The translations under genes were made by a program, and so were the position numbers. From Ktedonobacter robiniae (GTDB taxonomy: Bacteria; Chloroflexota; Ktedonobacteria; Ktedonobacterales; Ktedonobacteraceae), in contig NZ_BNJG01000001.1 in the NCBI RefSeq assembly GCF_016587375.1, positions 1,984,001-2,048,000 on the forward strand: a DNA stretch of 64,000 nucleotides. The letters are read 5' to 3'. This document shows positions 7,798-15,066 of this stretch, piece by piece (position 1 is the first letter of the stretch; every line of letters begins with the position of its first letter). Under the pieces are notes generated by a model. The model was given only the letters and a program-made list of their open reading frames with translations, was not told the origin of the DNA and ran no database searches.

Positions 7798-10449
7798 TTA
7801 TTTAACGCGGAAGCCGCGCAGACGCAGGGAGTTTGTCACTACTGTGACGGAGGAGAGCGCCATTGCGCCGGCGGCAAAGATGGGGGCCTGGGTCTGTAGG
7901 AAGGGGATCAGCGGCGAGAGAATGGCCGTAGGAATCAAGAGCACATTGTAGGCGAAGGCCCAGAAGAGGTTCTGCTTGATCGTACGCATTGTGGCCCGCG
8001 AAAGCTCCAGCGCGCTCACCACGCTTTGCAGATTGCCCTTCACGAGAGTAATATCCGCCGCCTCCATAGCGATATCGGTTCCGGTTCCCATGGCAATGCC
8101 GGCATCGGCCTGCACCAGGGCGGGCGCGTCATTAATGCCATCACCCACAAAGACCACGACCATGCCCAGGTCTTGCAGGCTCTTGACCTGCCTGGCCTTC
8201 TCTTCGGGCAGAACATCGGCCAGTACATGCTCGGCATCGATGCCCACCTGCTCGGCAATGGCCCGGGCTGTGCGTTCGTTGTCGCCGGTAATCATCCAGA
8301 CCGCCAGACCGCGCTGCTTCAGTTCGGCGATGGCAGCGGCCGAACTCTCCTTGACCGTATCCGCGACGGCGACCAGGCCCGCCAGCCTGCCATCCACACT
8401 AATCAGCATTGCTGTCTTGCCCACCTGCTCCAGGGCTTCAAGTTGTGACAGTAGCGCGTCAAGGGCAATCCCGCGCTCCTGGAGGAGACGCCGATTCCCA
8501 ATCAGCAACTCATGCCCCTCAACCAGGGCCTCGACGCCCCGTCCTGGAAGCGCGACGAAGCGCGTGGGATAGCCCTCCGGGGCCAGGGCAAGGCCCCGCG
8601 CCTTCGCCCCCTCGACGATGGCCGCCGCCAGTTGATGCTCTGACCCCTGCTCGGACTGCGCGACCAGCCGCAGCAGCGTCTCCTCGTCCAGGGTCTCATC
8701 CAGAACTAATACATCCGTCAATTCAGGCTTGCCTTGCGTAACAGTACCGGTCTTGTCGAGCATGACGGCCTCGATGGCCTGAATGCGCTCCAGGCTCTCA
8801 CCGCCGCGGATGAGAATGCCCTGCTCGGCACCCTTGCCTGTTCCAACCATAATCGCCGTCGGGGTCGCCAGACCCAGCGCACAGGGGCAAGCCACCACGA
8901 TGACCGTGATCGCCGTTACCAGGGCGTTGACGGTGGGGTCCATATGCATGAGCATGTTCATCGGGTGACCGCCCATATACATCGGCATCATCATGGGGGG
9001 CAGAGAGAAGAGGTTGCCATAGATCAACCAGCCAATGAAGGTGAGCAAGCCAACTACGAGCACTGCTGGAACAAAGATACCCGAGACAGTATCGGCCAGG
9101 CGCTGGATCGGGGCTTTTGAGCCCTGGGCCTGCTCTACCATACGTACGATCTGGGCCAGCATAGTATCGGCGCCCACCCTGGTCGCCCGGACCTGCAACA
9201 GCCCCTGCTGGTTAAGGGTTGCGCCAATGACCGTGTCGCCCTCAGCTTTCTCGACAGGCAGGCTCTCGCCGGTCAGCATCGACTCATCGACAGAGGATTG
9301 GCCCCCCAAAACCTCGCCATCCACGGGGAGCTTCTCACCAGGGCGCACGCGCAGGATATCGCCCACGCGGACCCGCGCCACGGGAATATCCATCTCCTGG
9401 CCCTTGCGCACAACGTGGGCCACGTGAGCCTGTAAGCCAATCAGCTTCTTCAGAGCATCATTCGTGCGTAAACGCGCGCGTGCCTCCAGGTATTTACCCA
9501 GGTAGATCAGGGTAATGATCAGCGCGGTCGTATCGTAAAAGGTCATAGTTCCCAGCGAGGGATTAAAGGTGATTGCGATACTGAGAGCAAAGGCCGCCGT
9601 CGAGCCAAAGGAGATCAGGGTATCCATCGTGGCACTCAGATGGCGTAGATTCTTCAGCGCGTTGCGGTGGAACTCCCAACCAACCATGCCCCAGACCGGC
9701 GCGGTAAACGCCAGCAGCATGGTATTCATATTGCCCATGCCGGGCATGCCAGCACCCATAAAGAACATATTGAAGAAGACCACAAGCGCGCTCAGGATGG
9801 CACCTACAATCAGCAGGCTGCGTTTACGCTCAAGCTCGGCGCGGTGGCGCGCTCTCTGCTCCTCCTGGCGCTGGGCAATGAGCTGCAGGGGATCGAGGGC
9901 CTCGCCCTCCTCCTCTTCCTCGTCTGCAGGACGAACCACCACATCGGCGCGAGGAATGGCCTTATAGCCCAGGGCATCTACCTTCTGCACCATCTGCTCC
10001 GGCTGCGCCTGCGTGGGATCATAGACCACTGTTGCCTGCTCAGATGCCAGATTCACATTGGCCGTATGCACCCCTGGCAACTTCTTCAAGCCCTTCTCTA
10101 TACGCATCGCGCAAGAGGCACAGGTCATTCCCTCCACCGCGAAGAGGATCTGTGCCTCCTGCGGTTCGGCCGTCACAGCGGCCACAGGTGGAATAGCCTT
10201 ATAGCCCAGGGCATCTACTTTCTGTGCTATCTGCGCAAAATCGACCTGCTGGGGATTGAAGGTCACGCTTGTCATCTCAGAGGCCAGGTTGACGCTGGCC
10301 TCATTCACACCCGGCAGCTTCTTCAAGCCCTTCTCTATACGCATCGCGCAGGCGGCGCAGGTCATCCCCTCCACCGCGAAGGAGAGCTGCTCGGATGTAT
10401 ATGTCGTCTGAGAAGAACTCTCAAGCGGCATATGCATTTTCATATTCAT
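7798..10449 (-). CDS. copA: Copper-exporting P1B-type ATPase with two heavy-metal domains
   Basis: 883 residues. Two N-terminal heavy-metal-associated domains carry GMTCAAC (near residue 29) and GMTCASC (near 109). The ATPase core shows the intramembrane CPC motif in [13 protein letters not shown] (near 518), the phosphorylation motif DKTGT (near 566), MITGDN (near 720) and GDGINDAP (near 770). It exports Cu(I) from the cytosol. The very N-terminus (MNMKMHMP) and the loop before the CPC helix, with [20 protein letters not shown], are unusually rich in Met and His, likely extra copper sites. It is divergent from csoR-copZ, which deliver repression and chaperoned copper. Confidence 0.96.
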   Translation of the reverse strand: MNMKMHMPLESSSQTTYTSEQLSFAVEGMTCAACAMRIEKGLKKLPGVNEASVNLASEMTSVTFNPQQVDFAQIAQKVDALGYKAIPPVAAVTAEPQEAQILFAVEGMTCASCAMRIEKGLKKLPGVHTANVNLASEQATVVYDPTQAQPEQMVQKVDALGYKAIPRADVVVRPADEEEEEGEALDPLQLIAQRQEEQRARHRAELERKRSLLIVGAILSALVVFFNMFFMGAGMPGMGNMNTMLLAFTAPVWGMVGWEFHRNALKNLRHLSATMDTLISFGSTAAFALSIAITFNPSLGTMTFYDTTALIITLIYLGKYLEARARLRTNDALKKLIGLQAHVAHVVRKGQEMDIPVARVRVGDILRVRPGEKLPVDGEVLGGQSSVDESMLTGESLPVEKAEGDTVIGATLNQQGLLQVRATRVGADTMLAQIVRMVEQAQGSKAPIQRLADTVSGIFVPAVLVVGLLTFIGWLIYGNLFSLPPMMMPMYMGGHPMNMLMHMDPTVNALVTAITVIVVACPCALGLATPTAIMVGTGKGAEQGILIRGGESLERIQAIEAVMLDKTGTVTQGKPELTDVLVLDETLDEETLLRLVAQSEQGSEHQLAAAIVEGAKARGLALAPEGYPTRFVALPGRGVEALVEGHELLIGNRRLLQERGIALDALLSQLEALEQVGKTAMLISVDGRLAGLVAVADTVKESSAAAIAELKQRGLAVWMITGDNERTARAIAEQVGIDAEHVLADVLPEEKARQVKSLQDLGMVVVFVGDGINDAPALVQADAGIAMGTGTDIAMEAADITLVKGNLQSVVSALELSRATMRTIKQNLFWAFAYNVLLIPTAILSPLIPFLQTQAPIFAAGAMALSSVTVVTNSLRLRGFRVK

Positions 10450-10503
10450 AAGAACGAACCTCGTTCTAACAAACGAATCAGATCACACCAAATTTATACT
10501 ATC

Positions 10504-10622
10504 GTAGGGTCCATGCTGGCATGGACTCAAGATCCATGATTTATCTTAGGTATGTCCGCAGGTTGATACTCCTGCTTGGGGAAAGTCGCTTCGCTCAGAG
10601 CCCATGCCAGCATGGACCCTAC
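10504..10622. repeat. Inverted repeat in the copA leader
   Basis: Perfect 21-bp arms at 10504-10524 and 10602-10622 flank 77 nt. Each arm itself contains the palindrome TCCATGC-TG-GCATGGA, so the pair can form one long stem or two small ones. It lies between the copA promoter (10692-10720) and the copA start (10449), hence in the copA 5' leader. Confidence 0.6.
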
Positions 10623-10663
10623 ACATAGCATACGCATTACTACCAGGGTATAGATTGCTATCC

Positions 10664-10737
10664 ATACCCCCCCGGTAGGGGTATAGAAGACACTATATAT
10701 CACAAAAAGAGAGAAGTCAACCCCTACCCGGAGGGTA
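10664..10737 (-). promoter_or_regulatory. copA promoter with CsoR-type operator
   Basis: On the minus strand, TTGACT (10715-10720), a 17-nt spacer and TATAGT (10692-10697) form a strong promoter. A palindrome ATACCCCC...TAGGGGTAT (10664-10684) lies just downstream of the predicted transcription start. This is the form of a CsoR operator. A smaller TACCC-GGA-GGGTA element lies next to the -35 box at 10725-10737 and may be a secondary site. Copper would relieve CsoR repression. Confidence 0.85.
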
Positions 10738-10856
10738 CAATTCATGTTTTCACGCATTCAACACAAACTGGAGAGACGCTCCCCACGCGGTAGGGACCAG
10801 CCTGTCCCCGAATGGGGCTTCAGCGCGTCCAATACCAAAAATTTTATCGGCCTAAC

Positions 10857-10912
10857 TTGTAGACATCAATAACACATGTTATAATACACCCCATACCCCC
10901 GGTGTGGGGTAT
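10857..10912 (+). promoter_or_regulatory. csoR-copZ promoter with CsoR-type operator
   Basis: TTGTAG (10857-10862), a 17-nt spacer and a perfect TATAAT (10880-10885) are followed 7 nt later by the palindrome ATACCCCC...TGGGGTAT (10893-10912). The operator therefore covers the start of transcription, the same layout as at copA. This implies autoregulation of csoR. Confidence 0.85.
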
Positions 10913-10989
10913 AGATAAAACAGATCAAGCAGGCCAGCGGCTAAGGTGACCAGTCGTGTTGCTGAGATGAAGAAGCAGGAGAAAAAAGA

Positions 10990-11256
10990 ATGAAAGCCGA
11001 AAAGCAAGATGTCCTGAAGCGGCTCAATTACATTGAAGGTCATGTCGCGGGTATTCGCAAGATGGTCGAAGAGGACAAATACTGTGTAGATGTGTTGCGT
11101 CAGACACATGCTGTCCGCAAGGCCATTGAGAAGCTTGAGCAATTAATTCTCAGCGGACACCTGGAATCATGCGTTGTGGAGGGCATCAAGGAGGGACGGG
11201 AAGAGGCGGTTATCGATGAGCTGCTCCAACTCTACAACGTCGCTGGCAATAAATAA
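10990..11256 (+). CDS. csoR: Copper-sensing transcriptional repressor
   Basis: 88 residues, the usual CsoR length. The all-helical fold is shown by RLNYIEGHVAGIRKM, and the three Cu(I) ligands of the family are present: Cys32 (in YCVDVL), His57 and Cys61 (in SGHLESC). As a tetramer it would bind the two GC-palindromes at 10664-10684 and 10893-10912 and release them when Cu(I) binds. It is followed 38 nt later by copZ, with which it forms an operon. Confidence 0.95.
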   Translation: MKAEKQDVLKRLNYIEGHVAGIRKMVEEDKYCVDVLRQTHAVRKAIEKLEQLILSGHLESCVVEGIKEGREEAVIDELLQLYNVAGNK

Positions 11257-11294
11257 ATCCACCTTATTCCGCATTAAAGATAGAGGAGTACAGC

Positions 11295-11510
11295 ATGAAA
11301 GAAATTACGCTTTCAGTGCCTGACATGAGCTGTGAGCACTGCGTCAATGCCATCAACAAGGCCCTCACCGGACTGAATGGCGTCGAAGACGTCAACATCA
11401 GCCTCCCCACGAAGACCGTCTCCTTTGGCTACCAGCCTGAGCAGGTCTCCATGGAGAAAATCGAGGCCGCCCTCGACGACGCTGGCTACACCGTCTCCGG
11501 CGTACAATAA
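11295..11510 (+). CDS. copZ: Copper chaperone (HMA domain)
   Basis: 71 residues with one heavy-metal-associated domain and the Cu(I)-binding motif MSCEHC at residues 11-16. It carries Cu(I) in the cytosol to CopA and CsoR. A ribosome-binding site (AGAGGAG) lies upstream of ATG 11295. It is the last gene of the csoR operon and is followed by a 26-bp-arm hairpin. Confidence 0.93.
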   Translation: MKEITLSVPDMSCEHCVNAINKALTGLNGVEDVNISLPTKTVSFGYQPEQVSMEKIEAALDDAGYTVSGVQ

Positions 11511-11512
11511 GA

Positions 11513-11575
11513 ATAAGCGATAGTGGAGGGTGTGGTCAGCCCATGGGCTTGACCACACCCTCCACTATCGCTTAT
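11513..11575. terminator. 26-bp hairpin between convergent copZ and TMEM175 genes
   Basis: Perfect arms 11513-11538 and 11550-11575 enclose the small palindrome GCCCATGGGC. The right arm contains the stop codon (11572-11574) of the minus-strand gene, and the left arm starts 2 nt after the copZ stop. It fits a bidirectional terminator. Confidence 0.75.
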
Positions 11576-12228
11576 GCTGGCTTCTGGCTTGTCGAAAGTG
11601 CGATCCCTGGCAGCAGGAAGAAGATCGCCAGTAAGATATTCACCGCCAGGCTGATCCAGGGATTTACGAAAGCCAGGGCAAAAGCAATGGTGTAAAAAAG
11701 TGGTCCCAGCAAGTACTGCCGATCAATACGCCTGACTGCCTCCATATCTACATTTGGACTCAGTAGGCGTCCTTTATATGTGGCATAGAGCCAGAGCAGA
11801 TGATAGCCAAGCGCCACAAAGAGAAATACGCCATTATACAGAATGGTCGCCTGCTCAAAACTGACCTCATTCTTCACTACATCCACGCCATTCACCATAT
11901 CCGCGCCATATCGGCCCAGTAAAGCAGTGGGAAAGGGCACCACGGTTGCGGCCAGCAACAAGAGGAGATTGAGCACCAGCAAGGTATGATCGACACGCAC
12001 GATCAGCGTAAATAGTCTATGGTGATTTAGCCACATAATACCGATGGTAGCGAAACTCAGCAAAAAGGCCAGCAGCACCGTCCACTGTTGGCGAAGCAAG
12101 CCAAGGAGCTCAAGCTTTGATGCGCCACTAAACGCAGATGTTACATCCAAAATCAACAATGTAATAGCGATGGCAAACACGCCATCGCTAAAGGCCTCGA
12201 TCCTCGATGTTTCCTTCTTCTCATCCAT
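11572..12228 (-). CDS. TMEM175-family potassium channel-like membrane protein
   Basis: 218 residues with six predicted membrane helices. The first helix carries the TMEM175 signature FSDGVFAIAITLLILDV. Bacterial members have one six-helix unit and assemble as tetrameric K+-permeable channels; length fits. The spacer between helix 1 and helix 2 (LLGLLRQQWTVLLAFLLSF) and the WLNHHRLF segment are also typical. ATG 12228 is preceded by AGAGAGG. It lies convergent to copZ, with no sign of a shared function with copper handling. Confidence 0.88.
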   Translation of the reverse strand: MDEKKETSRIEAFSDGVFAIAITLLILDVTSAFSGASKLELLGLLRQQWTVLLAFLLSFATIGIMWLNHHRLFTLIVRVDHTLLVLNLLLLLAATVVPFPTALLGRYGADMVNGVDVVKNEVSFEQATILYNGVFLFVALGYHLLWLYATYKGRLLSPNVDMEAVRRIDRQYLLGPLFYTIAFALAFVNPWISLAVNILLAIFFLLPGIALSTSQKPA

Positions 12229-12272
12229 ACAGATACAACCTCTCTTTATTCATCGCCCCATATAGCACAGTA

Positions 12273-12297
12273 TAGCCGCTACTCACGTACGCGGCTA
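12273..12297. repeat. Short inverted repeat sharing a recurrent core
   Basis: TAGCCGC at 12273-12279 pairs with GCGGCTA at 12291-12297. The loop TACTCACGTAC resembles that of the hairpin at 532-606 (TACTTGCGTAC), and the element at 20451-20478 is similar again. A T-run (CCCCCTTTTTT) follows on the plus strand. Confidence 0.5.
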
Positions 12298-12372
12298 CTC
12301 CCCCTTTTTTGTACCTTTAGCTCTGTAAAGATTTTATTATTTTTCTTTAACCAATAATGTTTGAAAATAAAG

Positions 12373-12401
12373 TTGACAAAACGCAAAGTTAATGTTAATT
12401 T
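12373..12401 (+). promoter_or_regulatory. Putative promoter upstream of tRNA-Ile
   Basis: TTGACA (12373-12378), a 17-nt spacer and TAATTT (12396-12401) lie in an AT-rich tract 115 nt before the tRNA. No other gene starts between, so the tRNA is the likely target. Confidence 0.5.
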
Positions 12402-12516
12402 GTCAAATATAAAAGCAGTAACAACGCACCATTTCACTCAACACATCGAAAAAATACATACTATTAGCTTGGCGGCTGAATATAACATAGCGATATATTC
12501 AGTTTCTGCGCTTCCT

Positions 12517-12589
12517 GGTGGCATAGCTCAATGGTGAGAGCATCGTCCTTATAAGACGGGGGTTATGGGTTCGAATCCCATTGCCACTA
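12517..12589 (+). tRNA. tRNA-Ile (anticodon UAU)
   Basis: A complete 73-nt cloverleaf can be drawn: acceptor GGTGGCA/TGCCACT (first pair G-U), D-arm GCTC/GAGC with an 8-nt loop containing GG, anticodon stem TCGTC/GACGG with loop CTTATAA, 5-nt variable loop, and T-arm ATGGG-TTCGAAT-CCCAT. The anticodon is TAT (12550-12552), reading the Ile codon AUA. CCA is not encoded. Most bacteria read AUA with a lysidine-modified CAU tRNA instead, so this tRNA is unusual. Confidence 0.85.
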
Positions 12590-12729
12590 CTTCGCTCATC
12601 TATCATTTCCCACACCTTCATTGTCTCAAGTGCCGCGTGAAGTGCTCGCGCGTCCTTGATGAACCTGAAATAAATGTGTAAGCTCTATCAAAAGATGCTA
12701 AATTTACTTTAGATAGAGAAAGGTGAGAA

Positions 12730-13164
12730 ATGCAGAGAGAACATATCCAGAGGTTGACACGTCTATGGCCGTTATTACTTCTGGTCGCCTGGATCATCTT
12801 TCCCGAAGAATGGCTGGGTCTAAAATAGGCCACCTTTGGGCATGTGCTCTTTACGATCTTTGCTAACGACACTGAGCACGCGATAGGACACATAAGCCTC
12901 TTTCTTTTGTTAGGGCTAGGCACAATATATGTATTCCCTAAACTGCGGAAAAAGCCATTCTTCTATTTCTGCTTGCTTCTTGTAGGAGTAATCCAGGAGG
13001 CAGCACAACTCCTTTTTAAGCACAGGTGGCTGGCCGGGGACGACTGGCGCGACCTGGCAACAGACCTGGTAGGGCTGACGCTGGCATATGCGTTGGCATG
13101 GGGTGGGTATGCGTGGCGAAAATCGTGCATGAAACGCGAGAATACGCCATTCCCAATAGATTAG
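12730..13164 (+). pseudogene. VanZ-like membrane protein interrupted by an in-frame TAG
   Basis: An ATG at 12730 follows a good ribosome-binding site (AAAGGTGAGAA). It opens a frame with a first membrane helix (LLLLVAWIIFPEEW) that stops at TAG 12826-12828. The same frame continues with ATFGHVLFTIF, ANDTEHAIGHISLF, GVIQEAAQLLF and GDDWRDLATDLVGL, which are the VanZ-like core motifs, to 13164. One nonsense change thus splits an otherwise intact gene of about 144 codons. A GTG at 12844 could restart translation without the first helix. VanZ-like proteins are small integral membrane proteins of mostly unknown role. Confidence 0.75.
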
Positions 13165-13173
13165 TTAAAAAAC

Positions 13174-13205
13174 TTATCCACAACTTATCCACATATTTAT
13201 CCACA
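13174..13205 (+). promoter_or_regulatory. Cluster of three perfect DnaA boxes
   Basis: TTATCCACA occurs three times in the same orientation at 13174-13182, 13185-13193 and 13197-13205, spaced 11 and 12 bp start to start, in an AT-rich stretch. A related TTATCCCCA lies at 13243-13251. Such phased perfect boxes bind DnaA strongly. No dnaA or dnaN is in the window, so this may be a DnaA-titrating or regulatory site rather than the chromosome origin. Confidence 0.7.
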
Positions 13206-13434
13206 AAAGTTGAAGAACAACATTTCGCTTTGATACATAATGTTATCCCCAAGGAATGGTCAATCTCTTGTGAAATGGAAACGCTAGATAGCAAAAGACA
13301 CAGCAGCTTTGGGCCTGGAAAGAAATATTACGCTTCATATATCTAATTTTAAATCTGTTACACAAATAATAATGAACTACCTCACAGCACATGACTTAAA
13401 CTTAGTCTATACTGTACCTTGCTTACCGAACACA

Positions 13435-13471
13435 GAAGGAGAAGTAGTAGAAGGAGAAGTAGTAGTAGTAG
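13435..13471 (+). repeat. Purine-rich tandem repeat in the lipoprotein leader
   Basis: The 15-bp unit GAAGGAGAAGTAGTA occurs twice in exact tandem (13435-13449, 13450-13464) and is followed by further GTA units. It ends about 20 nt before the lipoprotein start. Slippage here could change spacing of the promoter or ribosome-binding site. Confidence 0.7.
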
Positions 13472-13492
13472 TTAGATGTGGAAGGTACACAT

Positions 13493-14017
13493 ATGAAAAA
13501 GACACTCGTATTCCTCGCCGGTCTCTTCATTATCCTGGGTACATTGTTGGCCTGTGGTGGTAGTTCTGATAACACCGGCACCTCAACCTCCAGCAGCACT
13601 ACCTCACAAACCTCGCAGCAAGTCAAACACTTTAAAGTTGGCGAAACCGTCAAAGTGGGTGATACATGGGAAGTGGTCGTTAGCAGTGCCAAAACCTCAG
13701 ACGGAGATGACTATACTAAACACGACGTCGGAAACACGTTCCTGATCGTCAATGTCACGGTCAAAAATATTAGCAATAAAGAGCAGGATATCAGCAGTCT
13801 GCTTAACTTCAAGCTGAAGGACAAGGATGGAACAGAAGGGAAAGACGCATTTCTCACCACTGGAGTCACGCCCGCGCCTAATGGCAAAGTTGCCGCTAGC
13901 GACCAATCCAAGGGCGATCTGACCTACCAGGTTTCCGCCAGCCAGAAGAGCTTCACACTTGCATTTGAAGCCGACCTTCTCTCCTCAGGCCAGACCGTCT
14001 GGGACCTGAGTGTCTAG
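13493..14017 (+). CDS. Secreted lipoprotein with DUF4352 (immunoprotective-like) domain
   Basis: The 174-residue product starts MKKTLVFLAGLFIIL and has a lipobox ending TLLAC, so it would be exported and lipid-anchored at the outer face of the membrane. A Ser/Thr-rich linker (residues 25-45) leads to a beta-sandwich domain of DUF4352 type, with GDTWEVVVSSAK, FLIVNVTVKNISNKEQDIS and QTVWDLSV. The start at 13493 is supported by GGAAGG 8 nt upstream; the upstream in-frame ATG is not. No enzymatic function is known for this domain. It is a single-gene unit followed by a strong terminator. Confidence 0.85.
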   Translation: MKKTLVFLAGLFIILGTLLACGGSSDNTGTSTSSSTTSQTSQQVKHFKVGETVKVGDTWEVVVSSAKTSDGDDYTKHDVGNTFLIVNVTVKNISNKEQDISSLLNFKLKDKDGTEGKDAFLTTGVTPAPNGKVAASDQSKGDLTYQVSASQKSFTLAFEADLLSSGQTVWDLSV

Positions 14018-14029
14018 TTCCCGCCCTGG

Positions 14030-14068
14030 GCGACTTCTCTGGGGTCAGAGAGGTCGCTCTTTTTCTTT
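14030..14068 (+). terminator. Intrinsic terminator of the lipoprotein gene
   Basis: Stem GCGACTTCTCT/AGAGAGGTCGC (one G-U) with loop GGGGTC, followed by TCTTTTTCTTT. It starts 12 nt after the stop codon. Confidence 0.85.
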
Positions 14069-14160
14069 ATTAGGAGCCACGTCCCTCATACCCTTTAGGA
14101 TAGCTACTGGGACATGATGAAGATATCCCTGGTGCCCCCGCCGATGTAGTAGAATAGCCA

Positions 14161-14206
14161 CAAATAAAAAACACCCCCGACCTGCTCTAAGAGCTAGTCG
14201 AGGGCA
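14161..14206 (-). terminator. Intrinsic terminator of the tRNA-Met cluster (minus strand)
   Basis: Read on the minus strand, a stem CCCTCGAC...GTCGGGGG with an inner GCTCT/AGAGC stem is followed by GTTTTTTATTTG. It lies 7 nt beyond the 3' end of the last tRNA. Confidence 0.8.
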
Positions 14207-14212
14207 ACTGAG

Positions 14213-14285
14213 TAGCGGCTACTGGACTCGAACCAGTGACACAGGGCTTATGAGTCCCTTGCTCTACCACCTGAGCTAAGCCGCC
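14213..14285 (-). tRNA. tRNA-Met (CAU), elongator or tRNA-Ile2 type
   Basis: 73-nt cloverleaf: acceptor GGCGGCT/AGCCGCT (first pair G-U), D-arm GCTC/GAGC, anticodon loop CTCATAA, T-arm ACTGG-TTCGAGT-CCAGT. The anticodon stem AGGGA/GCCCT lacks a 31-39 pair (A-G). It lacks the initiator hallmarks (three G-C pairs next to the loop, C1 mismatch), so it is an elongator tRNA-Met or a lysidine-modified tRNA-Ile. CCA is not encoded. Confidence 0.85.
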
Positions 14286-14343
14286 ATATGTTTCGTCCAT
14301 CATATTACCATATGCTGTCAAGCAGGCATATTGGACGATTTAC

Positions 14344-14375
14344 GAAAGTTCACTGCACGTGTGCAGTGAACTTTC
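14344..14375 (-). terminator. Perfect 15-bp hairpin between tRNA genes
   Basis: Arms 14344-14358 and 14361-14375 pair perfectly around GT. The stem sits 2 nt beyond the 3' end of the first tRNA-fMet gene, possibly a processing or transcript-end signal. Confidence 0.55.
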
Positions 14376-14377
14376 TT

Positions 14378-14453
14378 TGGTAGCGGGAGCAGGATTTGAA
14401 CCTGCGACCTCCGGGTTATGAGCCCGACGAGCTAACCACTGCTCTATCCCGCG
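14378..14453 (-). tRNA. Initiator tRNA-fMet (CAU)
   Basis: 76 nt including encoded CCA. Initiator features are present: C1 opposite U72 (unpaired first position) and three G-C pairs beside the anticodon loop (GGG-CTCATAA-CCC). T-arm GCAGG-TTCAAAT-CCTGC. It is a complete structure and the better of the two initiator copies. Confidence 0.92.
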
Positions 14454-14477
14454 TCAATTTATTAAGGTCTTGCGACC

Positions 14478-14552
14478 TGGTAGCGGGGGAGGACTCGAAC
14501 CTCCGACCTTTGGGTTATGAGCCCAACGAGCTAACCACTGCTCCACCCCGCG
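14478..14552 (-). tRNA. Initiator tRNA-fMet (CAU), copy with shortened acceptor strand
   Basis: 75 nt with encoded CCA, C1 mismatch and GGG-CTCATAA-CCC anticodon arm, as in the neighbouring copy. With T-arm GGAGG-TTCGAGT-CCTCC, only CCCGCT remains for the 3' acceptor strand, one C fewer than needed to pair with CGCGGGG. Either the acceptor stem is 6 bp or this copy is decaying. Confidence 0.85.
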
Positions 14553-14755
14553 TCGGTGTTTACATAATACTACAATCTTTGTTTCCTGTCAAGTATCTAG
14601 ATTTTCTCGTTTGTGTAGGCCATCATGATGCTTGCCGATAAGGAACTCAATTGCACTGGACTATTATAGTCCAAAATGTTATGGACAGGCAAGCTCTTAG
14701 GGAATACAATATGCACATCACCAGATTGCTCCATATTCTTAAGACGATTCTTAGA

Positions 14756-14822
14756 CGAAAACCAACGCTACTCTCGTGGCTAGCGCTCCCCCCATTCGGG
14801 GACAAGCGCGCTCAGGTTTTCG
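14756..14822 (+). repeat. Dispersed imperfect palindrome, copy 1
   Basis: The element starts CGAAAACCAACG, contains CTCTCGTGGCTAGCGCT and a CCCCATTCGGGG stem, and ends GCGCTCAGGTTTTCG. Related copies lie at 56221-56268, 56337-56389 and, inverted, 60913-60981. It is in the 480-bp region upstream of ftsH, which otherwise holds only a CGTCTTC-TTTT-GAAGACG hairpin at 14984-15001. Confidence 0.7.
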
Positions 14823-15066
14823 AGAGGCAGTATATCCTTAGAGATGGCAGGAGGCAGGACTGCCAAACTCTGCGGTGTAACCTTTCCTTACCCACGACGT
14901 ATCACAAAGTAAGAGGTTACTTTCTTGCACGCACGATACGAAATTTTGCCACGTATCGTTTTACATACAATTACTCTTTCAGGCGTCTTCTTTTGAAGAC
15001 GTAGGAAGCATCCGGCTTCATCCTATCAAAGACATGTCGTCAGACAAAGAAAGCAGGTCTGAACAT

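Noticed and set aside
9667-10539. 290-codon plus-strand frame opposite copA
   Set aside because: It lies entirely antisense to the well-supported copA reading frame; its length follows from the codon use of copA and it has no recognisable domain.
13174-13251. DnaA-box cluster called as the chromosomal origin
   Set aside because: No dnaA, dnaN or skew information in the window; the site is kept only as a DnaA-binding cluster.
14396-14641. 81-codon plus-strand frame over the tRNA-fMet genes
   Set aside because: It is translated tRNA sequence; the internal repeat NLRPxGYEPxELTTA comes from the two similar tRNA genes.
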